Assembly (NCBI GenBank): GCA_942491115.1
Contig: CALNZV010000001.1
Location: 310,001-374,000, forward strand
DNA: 64,000 nt
Direction of reading: 5' to 3'
Origin: CALNZV01 sp942491115
Lineage (GTDB): Bacteria; Desulfobacterota; Desulfobacteria; Desulfobacterales; UBA5852
Both the position numbers and the translations under genes were made by a program. The notes under the pieces are model-generated. The model was not told where the DNA came from, made no database searches, and saw only the letters and a list, made by a program, of their open reading frames with translations. This document shows positions 27,666 through 36,504 of this stretch, in pieces (the first letter of the stretch is position 1; every line of letters begins with the position of its first letter).

Positions 27666-28130
27666 GTGGTGACCTCCAACCTGACCCATACGCCGACCCT
27701 CAAACTCCTTCCATCGTCCCGTCTGGCAATATCATTCCCGTGGCCGATTTGGGCCCTTGGATGGCTCGCCCTGATCAAGGCCTTGCTCTGGATTTTCGTC
27801 ACCGACACCCATAATCCGCCCCTCATGGCAAAGTATCTGCTGATGGCAGTTCCCTGCCTGCTATTCTGCGTCGGCATTTGGAACCTCAGGAAATGGGCGT
27901 TCTGGGGATTGGCCCTGGTCTGTATAGTGGATCTGGCAAGTCATTTCATTTTGCCTAATGCCTTTATCATTACGGACGCAGCTCCCGGCGGCACCCGCAT
28001 GGTTCTCTATTCCACCGTGATCAATTTCATCAGCGGGCCGATCTCGGATGCGGCCTCCCTGGTCCTGCTGCCGATCGCACGGCCCTCCGTCGGTCAGTGG
28101 ACCCTGCTTGAGAACCGCCCCAAAGAATGA
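27666..28130 (+). CDS. Small membrane protein, unknown
   Basis: A 154-residue protein starting at GTG 27666, just behind AGAAGGA. It has three or four hydrophobic segments (FPWPIWALGWLALIKALLWIF, YLLMAVPCLLFCVGIWNL and AFWGLALVCIVDLASHF), consistent with an integral membrane protein. I do not recognise a family. It lies 40 bases after aroQ on the same strand and ends 27 bases before the stop of the convergent glycosyltransferase gene. Confidence 0.65.
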   Translation: MVTSNLTHTPTLKLLPSSRLAISFPWPIWALGWLALIKALLWIFVTDTHNPPLMAKYLLMAVPCLLFCVGIWNLRKWAFWGLALVCIVDLASHFILPNAFIITDAAPGGTRMVLYSTVINFISGPISDAASLVLLPIARPSVGQWTLLENRPKE

Positions 28131-28157
28131 ATGGCGCGCTCTCCCATCGAAAGCGGC

Positions 28158-30134
28158 TTATTTCAAATGGCGGCGGTAATACAGACCATAATAGGCATTG
28201 GCCCTGCCAGGTGCGCCCCGCCATCGTCGTTCGGCGAGGTATCTCAGACAAAGCCACACCACGATGGCCACCTTGCCTGAAAAACCGCCGTCCTGCCACC
28301 GACGACTGGATACCACGATACCGCCGGCCAAATAACTTGGTCTGCCCAAGGCTTTCAACCCCAGGGACAGTTCCACATCCTCCATCAAGTCCATTTCCGG
28401 GAATCCCCCCATCCGATCCAGAACTTCCGTTCTCGCATATTGCCCCTGATCCCCAAAGGAAATCCCTAAAAACCGGGCCCTGAAGGCGTTGAGCGCACTG
28501 ACCATGCGGGTCTGAAGGGAAGTCGGATCAAAGGCCATACCGAAGGCCCCCCCCGGGACTTCCGGGTGACGGTTCAGATGATCGAGAAGCCTCCGGGCAC
28601 TCCCGGACCGGAGTCTGGAATCCCCGTGAAGCACCAGGATGAGGTCCCCCGAAGCCGCTTCGGCGCCCGCCCGAATTTGACGGCCCCGGCCCGGTTGCGA
28701 TTCGAGGACCGTGAGTCCTCTGAGGCGGGCCTTGTGAACAGTATCGTCCATGGAGCCGCCGTCAATGACAATGATCTCGTGGATGCCCTCTTGGTTGGTT
28801 AGAGAGTCTATGCACCGATCGATCCGCCGGGATTCATTCAAGGTGGGGATGACGACGGACAGGCTTGAGACCGGCTGGTAATGGCGCGACTTCCCTCCCC
28901 GTTTCCCTTTGAAGGCCCCGTAGACCAGAAACCCGACAAAGGGCAGATATTCCATCCATTTGATCCAATGCATTTCCTGAAAAACACCGGTTTGAAATTC
29001 GCGTCCCAGCACCGGGAAAGTCAAGGCCACGCCGGCGGACAGGTAGATCCATGCCGGAGATGGATACACCGTCAAAAAGGGAAGCACCAGAAGCAGATAC
29101 CAGGGATGAAGGGTCGGCAGGAGTATCAGGAGGGCGGCAACGGCAAGAAAAGCGCTCCGGAGAGGCACCGGCTCTATGAGCCATAGAAGGGTCATCACAG
29201 CAGCCAGCAGTAAAACAGAGACGATTGGGGTCCATTCGCCAACCACCGGTCGCATCAAACTGGTGATGCCGTCGTTGTAGTGCATCTGGGTCCCGAAAAG
29301 GGTCAGTGAATCGAACAGGTGGAGGCCCGCATCGGCAAATGGCAAGACGATCGCCACGGGCACCAGGGCCCAGAGCGCCTTTTTCCAGTTGCCGACATTG
29401 ATAAAGAATGGAAGGGTCACCACTGCCAGAAATTTGGACATCACCGCCGCCCCCAGCAGGAAAAACCCTATCCGTTCATGCCCGGCGATGAAGCCCCATA
29501 TCCCCGCTGTCATCAGGAACACCTGTATGACATCCAGATGCGCTTCCCCGGCGACGTAGACCACGCTCAAAGGATTGGCGGCGTAGTAGAGGACCCTGGC
29601 GACAGGCAATCCGAGGGATCTAATGATGCCGCCCAGGACGATAATGGTCCCCAAGTCCAGCAATAAAAAGAGGCCTCTGATCAACTGAGGATCCGGATTG
29701 ATGGTCACCAGCAACCGAAAGACCATCAGCACAAGCGGAGGGTAAACCGCGGGAAACTCCGGATGGTTCACGGCGTCTCTCAGACCGGGCAGTGCCAGGT
29801 CGGCAGCCGAAAACTGAAGAGCGGAGGGGGCATGAAGATAGGGGTTCAGACCGAACCTCTGGATGTGCCCTTCCCAGAGGTAGCGATAGATATCGTCATC
29901 GGGGGGAAACGTCCAGAAGCAAAGCCGCCCGGCGGCCCCAAGGAACAGAATAATTAAAAACCCTGTTCCCGGAGGCAGATCGGCCGGGAAGTGCATCACC
30001 ATTAGCACCGTCAGCAAAACCCCAATTCCGAACCCTGTCATGAAAAGATAGGGGTGGGAGCCGATGGGGCCGGCAGCCGACATCAAGACCATGCCGGACA
30101 GCCAGAGGGCGGCCAACAGCAAAAACCGTATCAT
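28158..30134 (-). CDS. Membrane glycosyltransferase fused to GT2 domain
   Basis: A 658-residue fusion. Residues 1 to about 410 are a polytopic GT-C/GT87-like mannosyltransferase module. They show about a dozen hydrophobic segments and an early acidic loop FPPDDDIYRYLWEGHIQRFG resembling the catalytic loop of such enzymes. Residues about 420-658 are a cytosolic GT2 domain of the TIGR04283 kind (SVVIPTLNESRRIDRC, IIVIDGGSMDDTV, GRGRQIRAGA, LHGDSRL, FGDQGQYARTE, MEDVELSLGLKALG). The gene overlaps the upstream glycosyltransferase by ATGA, so the two are translationally coupled. A lipid-linked sugar pathway is the likely role. The acceptor is unknown. Confidence 0.85.
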   Translation of the reverse strand: MIRFLLLAALWLSGMVLMSAAGPIGSHPYLFMTGFGIGVLLTVLMVMHFPADLPPGTGFLIILFLGAAGRLCFWTFPPDDDIYRYLWEGHIQRFGLNPYLHAPSALQFSAADLALPGLRDAVNHPEFPAVYPPLVLMVFRLLVTINPDPQLIRGLFLLLDLGTIIVLGGIIRSLGLPVARVLYYAANPLSVVYVAGEAHLDVIQVFLMTAGIWGFIAGHERIGFFLLGAAVMSKFLAVVTLPFFINVGNWKKALWALVPVAIVLPFADAGLHLFDSLTLFGTQMHYNDGITSLMRPVVGEWTPIVSVLLLAAVMTLLWLIEPVPLRSAFLAVAALLILLPTLHPWYLLLVLPFLTVYPSPAWIYLSAGVALTFPVLGREFQTGVFQEMHWIKWMEYLPFVGFLVYGAFKGKRGGKSRHYQPVSSLSVVIPTLNESRRIDRCIDSLTNQEGIHEIIVIDGGSMDDTVHKARLRGLTVLESQPGRGRQIRAGAEAASGDLILVLHGDSRLRSGSARRLLDHLNRHPEVPGGAFGMAFDPTSLQTRMVSALNAFRARFLGISFGDQGQYARTEVLDRMGGFPEMDLMEDVELSLGLKALGRPSYLAGGIVVSSRRWQDGGFSGKVAIVVWLCLRYLAERRWRGAPGRANAYYGLYYRRHLK

Positions 30135-31636
30135 GCCGACCCGTATCGACGGTTATGCCGCCAGGAAACGACCCCCACGTAAATAAACCCCAGAGCGTAA
30201 ATCAGCATGAAATGACCGATCAAATAATGGGCAGCCGAAACATATAGCCAGGTGCCGATGAAACACCAGCCGCCGACGGCAATTTCAAGAACGTAGAAAA
30301 TGGTTTTCCTGGGACGATAGGCAATGGCACCGCCGAATCCCTGTTTGGGAGTCCGGATAAATGGGCTGTCGATACCGAGCAGGCCCTCGATCACCGCCCG
30401 GGTGTTGTTCACAGCCAATCCACATCCGAAGCACACCATGAACGGTAAAAATATCAATGTCTTGATTCGTGATCGACCGAGTGCAGCCTCCGCTGCGAGG
30501 TAAAGACGGGAAGGGCCGGTGCAACTGATGGCGAGAAGGCATCCAAAGACGACAAAGGCGGCTCCCGGCAGATATCTCCGATCATCCAGCAGCAGCAGGG
30601 GGGCAAGGATTGCCAGTGAAAGCATCAGGGGATGGATAGCGTAGTGGGTCATGTGCATGAATGCCTGTATCTTGACAAAGAACCCTGCCCCTGATGCGAA
30701 AACCCGGGGTAACAGTTTCATCGCTGTCTGGGTGGACCCTTTGGCCCAGCGAAACTGCTGGCTTTTAAACGCGTTTAGATCGGTGGGAATTTCTGCTGGC
30801 GCCACCAGGTCGATCAGGTACTTGCACCGCCATCCGCTCATTTGAATCCGGTAGGACAGATCCATGTCCTCGGTTAAGGTGTCGGCTTGCCAGTTGCCGG
30901 CATCCAGCACCGCTTCTTTTCGGAATATCCCGGCGGTTCCATTGAAATTCATGAACAGCCCGTTGGTGTTTCGTGCCCACTGCTCCACCATGAAATGGCC
31001 GTCGATGCCGATGGACTGAAACCGGGACACCAGGCTTTCATCGGGATTCAGGTGGCCCCATCGGGCCTGGACAAATCCAAGCCTGTCATCATTTAAAAAA
31101 AAAGGGACGGAATGAAGGAGAAACTCCCGGGGAGGGACGAAATCAGCATCGAAAATGGCAAGATACTCCCCGGTGGCAATAGAAAGTCCGTCTTTTAGGG
31201 CTCCCGCCTTGAAACCGTCACGATGGAGCCGGGTAATGTGGTGGATCCGGATGCCCTTGGCTTGAAGGGCCTTGACCTTGCGGGCCACCACAGTGCGGGT
31301 TCGATCCGTTGAGTCGTCAAGCACCTGAATTTCATGACGTTCTCTCGGATAGTCCATCGCGGCCACCGCATCGATGAGCCGCTCGGCCACATTGGCTTCG
31401 TTGTAAATCGGCAGTTGTGTGGTGACATAGGGGAGTCGTTCACGCGGATGGTGCTCTTCCCCACCAGGATGCTCCCCCCCGTAGAACCGGGCCAGAAACG
31501 CCCTATCCTCCGCTTTTCGACCGGGAAACCGGCGATGGAACAATATGGTCAGGATATGGCAGTTGATGCCATACACCACCAGGAGAAGGGCGCAAATGAT
31601 ATAAATGGTGAGCAGAAGGGTCATGGGTGCGACCAT
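30131..31636 (-). CDS. Cellulose-synthase-like GT2 glycosyltransferase
   Basis: A 501-residue membrane-bound processive-type GT2 protein related to CESA-like and ceramide glucosyltransferase enzymes. An N-terminal helix is followed by the GT-A domain with LPIYNEANVAERLIDA, QVLDDSTDRT, the metal DxD-like IFDADFVPP, the acceptor-site TEDMDLSYRIQMSGW and the QxxRW motif QQFRWAKGS. Four or five C-terminal membrane helices complete it. This pattern fits synthesis of a beta-linked glycan or glycolipid. No BcsB/PilZ/BcsC partners lie nearby, so it is not an ordinary cellulose synthase. Confidence 0.88.
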   Translation of the reverse strand: MVAPMTLLLTIYIICALLLVVYGINCHILTILFHRRFPGRKAEDRAFLARFYGGEHPGGEEHHPRERLPYVTTQLPIYNEANVAERLIDAVAAMDYPRERHEIQVLDDSTDRTRTVVARKVKALQAKGIRIHHITRLHRDGFKAGALKDGLSIATGEYLAIFDADFVPPREFLLHSVPFFLNDDRLGFVQARWGHLNPDESLVSRFQSIGIDGHFMVEQWARNTNGLFMNFNGTAGIFRKEAVLDAGNWQADTLTEDMDLSYRIQMSGWRCKYLIDLVAPAEIPTDLNAFKSQQFRWAKGSTQTAMKLLPRVFASGAGFFVKIQAFMHMTHYAIHPLMLSLAILAPLLLLDDRRYLPGAAFVVFGCLLAISCTGPSRLYLAAEAALGRSRIKTLIFLPFMVCFGCGLAVNNTRAVIEGLLGIDSPFIRTPKQGFGGAIAYRPRKTIFYVLEIAVGGWCFIGTWLYVSAAHYLIGHFMLIYALGFIYVGVVSWRHNRRYGSA

Positions 31637-32301
31637 TATATCCAGTTAAAGGACAGTCTGCATCGTTGGTTAAAAAACCACTTCTCTGTACACCATACAG
31701 AGGGGTGTTTTCTGAATATCGAGACACAGCACAGACAGGATTCAAATAGAGTCATGTCAGATACAATTAACACGATCATATTTAATATCAAGTGGTTCCA
31801 TAGATAAATGATGGCGTTTATCTCTGGATAAAGACGTCATCAATGGCGGAAATGCATACAGGGGTTCGCACCGCGTTCGTCGACATCCCCCCCAGTGCCT
31901 TGCATTCAATTTCGGGGTCGGTTTGGAATGGCCGGGGTCAGGGCGGCGAAGGCGGTTTGAGAACAGGGCGCATCCCGTATAGGACCGATTTTTGTTCACA
32001 GGCATCATAGGGGTTCTCAATCCACCCAGATTAGGTAAAGAAATCGGCGGCGGGTTCAGTTGGGCTCATTTCATGGCGCCGACAGAAATGTGGACATTGC
32101 TGGACTAAACTCTACACCGTGATCGGTCGATAAATAATTGACTAGACATGCATTTTGGAGCATACATCAATCGAATTCATACGGGTAAGGGGTCTCATCA
32201 ATCATCGAATTGGCATCGACCTGACATTCCCACCCCTTTCTGGATGCGACAAGTTCTATACAGGTTTTCAGTTAACGCCACAGCAGAGGGTCACTTCAAT
32301 C
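31637..32301. other. Intergenic stretch, nothing recognised
   Basis: About 665 bases upstream of the glycosyltransferase pair (minus) and left of the repeat copy. Composition becomes mixed here. Open frames such as 31757-32020 on the minus strand show no known motif. Presumably it holds promoters for the divergent genes, but no convincing elements were found. Confidence 0.45.
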
Positions 32302-32578
32302 TATAATGCGGTGATGCAGAATTCTCCAGTATGGGTCTTGGCGGCATTAGGGCATCGGCTCTCCCACTGGCCAAAACTCGCCACCAAGGCCGCGTAAAGA
32401 CGGTCCCTGAGGAACGATCTTGAATAAGATCTCGGCTGACCGGCAAGACCCAGCCATCTGAAACCCTCGGCTTGCAACCGTCTGAACACGGCCTATGGGG
32501 CTCAGACAGGTGCCCAACATCCGATCCGACACCCATTGACCGCTGATGTGGACCGTCTGGAGCTTTCTGGATAACCGA
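32302..32578 (-). repeat. Dispersed repeat, copy A (with extra internal segment)
   Basis: On the minus strand this reads GGTTATCCAGAAAGCTCCAG, then CAATGGGTGTCGGATCGG, TTCAGACGGT, GAGTTTTGGCCAGTGGGAGA, CCCATACTGG and CATCACCGCAT. The same ordered blocks recur on the plus strand at 56529-56709 and the first block at 59290-59350. Copy A is about 96 bases longer than copy B because of an extra segment between TTCAGACGGT and the TTTTGGCCAG block. It carries no plausible complete gene, although short open frames cross it. It looks like a non-autonomous mobile element or the relic of one. Confidence 0.75.
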
Positions 32579-32632
32579 GATCTATCATTTCAATGACGAA
32601 TTGATATTCTCCAAATAGCCAACAGAGGTGCA

Positions 32633-33823
32633 ATGGTTAAATTAGCAATAGACGGCGGCATACCTGTCAGGAGCCCAGAAAATTTCCTGGTATTCGGAGC
32701 CCCCCAAATTGAAGAGCCCGAAATCGAAGAAGTTGTCGACTGCATGCGACGCCGATGGATTGGAACGGGACCAAAGGTGCATCAGTTCGAGGAAGATTTC
32801 AAGGCTTACAAAGGAAGTAGACACGCTATTGCCTTAAATTCCTGCACTGCCGCCCTTCACCTGGCTTTAATAGCGGCCGGCATCGGTCCGGGAGACGAGG
32901 TGATCACAACACCAATGACGTTTTGCGCCACCGTAAACGCCATCATTCACAGCGGCGCGACTCCGATCCTGGCCGATTGCGACCGGATAACCATGAATAT
33001 CAGCCCCGAGGAAATTGAAAAAAAGGTATCTGCAAAAACCAAGGCCATTCTTCCCGTTCATTTTGCAGGGCGCTGCTGTAAGATGGACGACATCATGGAA
33101 ATTGCAAGCCGATATGACCTGATGATCATCGAGGATTGCGCTCACGCCATCGAGGCCGAATACAGGGGAATCAAAGCCGGCCGATTTGGGGATATAGGCT
33201 GCTTCAGTTTCTATGTAACGAAAAACGTCATCACCGGTGAGGGCGGGATGGTGGTGACTGATGACGACCGCATCGCAGGGAGAATCAAGGTCTTAGGCTT
33301 GCATGGGATGAGCAAGGATGCCTGGAAGCGATTCTCTGACGAAGGATACAAGCATTACCAGGTCATTCATGCGGGCTTCAAATACAATATGATGGATATT
33401 CAAGCCGCCATAGGAATACATCAGCTTCGGCGCATAGACGATAATTGGTCACACCGCCGTGAAATTTGGAAGACCTATAATGCCGAGTTCAAGGACCTGC
33501 CATGCGTATTACCAATAGATTCTAGCGAAGAAGATCGACATTCCTATCACTTGTATACCCCACTGATCGACATAGACCGTATTGCAAGAACCAGGGATTG
33601 GGTACTTGAAGCAATGACAGCCGAAAACATTGGTGTCGGTGTACATTATCTTCCTGTTCATTCTCATCCATATTATCGGAAAATGTATGGTTGGAAAAAG
33701 GGAGATTTTCCTAACGCGGAATGGGTTGGTGAAAGAACGGTATCTTTGCCAATTTCCCCTTCAATAGTAGAGGATGATTTGAACAGTATTATTGAAGCAT
33801 TTAGAAAAATTTTATTATCTTAA
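32633..33823 (+). CDS. DegT/DnrJ/EryC1 sugar aminotransferase
   Basis: A 396-residue PLP enzyme of the DegT/DnrJ/EryC1/StrS family, which usually transaminates keto-sugar nucleotides for surface glycans. The fold is seen in GTGPKVHQFEEDF, NSCTAALHLAL, ITTPMTFCATVNAI, PVHFAGRCCKMDDI and EDCAHAIEA (PLP-binding Asp168). The Schiff-base lysine is Lys197 in FYVTKNVITGEGG. A GAGGT ribosome site precedes ATG 32633. It leads the plus-strand polysaccharide genes. Its composition is intermediate between the GC-rich left flank and the AT-rich genes that follow. Confidence 0.93.
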   Translation: MVKLAIDGGIPVRSPENFLVFGAPQIEEPEIEEVVDCMRRRWIGTGPKVHQFEEDFKAYKGSRHAIALNSCTAALHLALIAAGIGPGDEVITTPMTFCATVNAIIHSGATPILADCDRITMNISPEEIEKKVSAKTKAILPVHFAGRCCKMDDIMEIASRYDLMIIEDCAHAIEAEYRGIKAGRFGDIGCFSFYVTKNVITGEGGMVVTDDDRIAGRIKVLGLHGMSKDAWKRFSDEGYKHYQVIHAGFKYNMMDIQAAIGIHQLRRIDDNWSHRREIWKTYNAEFKDLPCVLPIDSSEEDRHSYHLYTPLIDIDRIARTRDWVLEAMTAENIGVGVHYLPVHSHPYYRKMYGWKKGDFPNAEWVGERTVSLPISPSIVEDDLNSIIEAFRKILLS

Positions 33824-34013
33824 CGTACCATCACATATTTTCTCGTAAGGTTCAGGATAGAGTTTGTATCTTCTTAGACTATCGACAAATTCATAACAAT
33901 TTTATCTCCTCTTTTTTCTCTTTTATATAATAATATAAATAAATTTTTTTAAATGACTTTTTTTTGCCTACCGATACCTGTAAATTGAATGATATTTTTT
34001 TGGGAGTATTAGA

Positions 34014-34634
34014 ATGAATATTCGATCGATTTTCAGTACTGTACTTCCTAAGTCTATTAAAAAAGAAGGTAGAAAACTATATAATCATATTTGGCGACAT
34101 ATTAAAGAACCTAAAATGTTATGGGGATACTTGGATTCAACTGGCGAATGGCGCCCAAAAACAAGAATAAGTGACACTGCCTATCTTTATCATCCGGAGA
34201 GAATAAAAATAGATAACAATGTATTCATATGGCACTATTCAATTTTAGATGGAGTCGGTGGTTTAGAAATACATGAAGGATCACAAATCGGTGCGTGGGT
34301 TGGCATTTTCACTCATAGTTCACATATGGCGATACGATTATACGGTGATCATTATCACGAGGTAAGCGAAAACGATAAACAAGCATATCCGATAAAAGGG
34401 GTGTCCATAGGCAAATACTCATTTGTAGGTGCAGGATCACGAATTCTACCAGGAGTTAAAATTGGTAATGGAGTATTGGTTTCGACTGGGGCATTGGTAA
34501 GTAAAAATGTTCCTGATTATAAAATTGTATCCGGATCCCCTTCTGAAATTATTGGTGATACAAGAGATTTGGATAAAAAATATATAGAAAAAGATGAATC
34601 TTTAGCTAGATGGTATAACGAGTGGCAATCATAA
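34014..34634 (+). CDS. Hexapeptide-repeat acyltransferase (WbbJ-like)
   Basis: A 206-residue left-handed beta-helix acetyltransferase. After about 60 residues the hexapeptide pattern appears (IKIDNNVFIWHYSILDGVGG, LEIHEGSQIGAWVGI, VSIGKYSFVGAGSRILPGVKIGNGVLVSTGALVSKNVP). The catalytic histidine is likely in THSSH. GGGAG lies 7 bases before ATG 34014. Such enzymes O- or N-acetylate sugars of O-antigen or capsule. The gene is strongly AT-rich compared with the flanks. Confidence 0.88.
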   Translation: MNIRSIFSTVLPKSIKKEGRKLYNHIWRHIKEPKMLWGYLDSTGEWRPKTRISDTAYLYHPERIKIDNNVFIWHYSILDGVGGLEIHEGSQIGAWVGIFTHSSHMAIRLYGDHYHEVSENDKQAYPIKGVSIGKYSFVGAGSRILPGVKIGNGVLVSTGALVSKNVPDYKIVSGSPSEIIGDTRDLDKKYIEKDESLARWYNEWQS

Positions 34635-35050
34635 ATAAATATTTTTGAATTTTTTAAAATAATACAGATTTATAGAATGTAAGTATATCATTTTTTTTTA
34701 TTTTAATTATTTATGATAATTTATTTTAATAATAAGATTAAACACCTTTCTTAATTTGTGGCCTTTTCTCATATGTATTGATACCAACTATTCCGATTCT
34801 ATATTTGTATAGTAAATCAGTCACTATTTATTTTTTTTGTATTGCATAGTCCTTCTTAACTAAAATTAAATATTTGAATATAATTACTAACCAAAACCTT
34901 ATAAATTATACATTATACATTATACTTACATTAAATATAAAGTTTATAAAAATTACTATTTGTACACTTTTACAAATTCTAATTTTTATTTATTATTGGC
35001 CTACTGAATATACAATTTAATGTATATTTTTATTACAAGTATATTATCCT
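34635..35050. other. AT-rich intergenic stretch
   Basis: A 416-base, extremely AT-rich gap with no supportable gene. A short tandem run based on ATTATAC occurs at about 34905-34930. Many TATAAT-like strings exist, so a promoter for the flippase gene is likely but cannot be singled out. Confidence 0.5.
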
Positions 35051-36502
35051 ATGACAAGCCTCAGAAAAATCGCATTCAGAGGGACAGTATGGACGACTTT
35101 CTCTAGAGGGATAAGTATACTGCTATATTTATTAAGATTATCGGTACTTTCTCGAATACTAGAGCCAGACGATTTTGGACTTATTGCAATAGTGATGATT
35201 TTTGCAACATTTTGTCAAGTTTTCTCTGACATGGGTATAAGTGCAGCAATTGTTCATCGTCAAGATACGACAAGAGAACAGCTTTCGAGCCTATATTTTT
35301 TAAATATTCTATCAGGTGCAACGGTTTTTGTTTGCTTCATTATTGCTATTCCTATTACATCACTATTTTTTGATGATTCAAGATTAAATTTGCTGTTATA
35401 CTTAATTTCTCCGATATTTATAATAACATCTTTTGGACAACAATTCAAATTTATTCTTCAAAAGAATTTGCTATTTAAATCTATAGCAGTAATCGATTTT
35501 TTATCTGTAATTTTTAATACCATTATTACCCTATTATTGGCTTTTTTAGGATATGGTGTTTTTTCAATTATCTGGGGTACAATTACCGAATCTATCATAC
35601 GGTCATTTCTGTTGAGTTGGGTGGGTTTTCATAATTGGAAACCAATGCTAAGATTAAATATGTCTGAAATCAGTAAATTTCTTAAATTTGGTGTATTCCA
35701 AATGGGAGATCGGGGACTAAATTATATTGGATGGCAAATCGATAAACTCATCATGGGTCGGATACTTGGCCCTTCTGCACTTGGCACTTATAATATTGCC
35801 TACACCCTGGCAATCTATCCCCTTCAAGCCATTAGCCCGATTATTAATCAAGTGGTATTTCCGCTATTTTCTAAAATACAATTTGAAGATGAAATACTAG
35901 TAAAAGGTTATGCAGAGGTTATCAGCATTATATCAATGCTGATGATGCCTCTATATGCGGGTATGTTTGTCGTTTCTGAACCATTGATATTGGTATTTTT
36001 CGGTATCAAATGGATAGAAGCCATACCCTTTTTAAAATTATTATCTATTCTTGGAATATTCTATAGTATTGGAAACCCGATTAGCAATTTATTATTATCA
36101 AAAGGAAGAGCTGACATAGGATTTTACCTTAATTGTACTGTCTTTATTTTATATAGTATAAGTATTTTTGTCGGTGCTTTTTTTGGTGTTATATATATAA
36201 TTATAGCAATGATTATCGTTCATGTATTTTTTCTATTTCCCTTAGAATATGCCATTAGATCAAGATTAATTGATATGTCGTTCTCAACGTATAATAATGC
36301 TTTTTTACCGTATTTTATTTCTGCTCTGATTATGGGTATTATCATTTTTATACTACGATATTATTTTAACAATTTTGGACCTATGCTTGATCTTTTGTTT
36401 TCAACTGTAACTGGTGCGTTAGTATATATAATCATTGTCTTTTTCTGGAAAAAGAATTTTCTGATTCATATCGTTTCAACAATTAGAGCGAAAGAGAGCT
36501 GA
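35051..36502 (+). CDS. Wzx-like polysaccharide flippase
   Basis: A 483-residue polytopic protein of the MOP/PST superfamily, with about 12-14 membrane helices. The opening AFRGTVWTTFSRGISILLYLLRLSVLSRILEPDDFG region is the usual start of RfbX/Wzx-type lipid-linked oligosaccharide translocases. Other family marks are MGDRGLNYIGWQIDKLIMGR and LGPSALGTYNIAY. It would flip the undecaprenyl-linked repeat unit to the periplasm. It is AT-rich and ends 2 bases before the next gene, so the two were acquired together. No Wzy polymerase is obvious nearby. Confidence 0.88.
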   Translation: MTSLRKIAFRGTVWTTFSRGISILLYLLRLSVLSRILEPDDFGLIAIVMIFATFCQVFSDMGISAAIVHRQDTTREQLSSLYFLNILSGATVFVCFIIAIPITSLFFDDSRLNLLLYLISPIFIITSFGQQFKFILQKNLLFKSIAVIDFLSVIFNTIITLLLAFLGYGVFSIIWGTITESIIRSFLLSWVGFHNWKPMLRLNMSEISKFLKFGVFQMGDRGLNYIGWQIDKLIMGRILGPSALGTYNIAYTLAIYPLQAISPIINQVVFPLFSKIQFEDEILVKGYAEVISIISMLMMPLYAGMFVVSEPLILVFFGIKWIEAIPFLKLLSILGIFYSIGNPISNLLLSKGRADIGFYLNCTVFILYSISIFVGAFFGVIYIIIAMIIVHVFFLFPLEYAIRSRLIDMSFSTYNNAFLPYFISALIMGIIIFILRYYFNNFGPMLDLLFSTVTGALVYIIIVFFWKKNFLIHIVSTIRAKES

Positions 36503-36504
36503 TC

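Noticed and set aside
30131..31636. Cellulose synthase BcsA
   Set aside because: No PilZ tail and no bcsB or bcsC nearby. Length and context fit a CESA-like glycolipid or glycan transferase.
31757..32020. Minus-strand 87-codon frame in the gap before the DegT gene
   Set aside because: Basic, low-complexity product with no motif or ribosome site.
34905..34930. Short ATTATAC tandem as a CRISPR-like or origin repeat
   Set aside because: Only about three imperfect units in extremely AT-rich DNA. No spacers and no associated genes.
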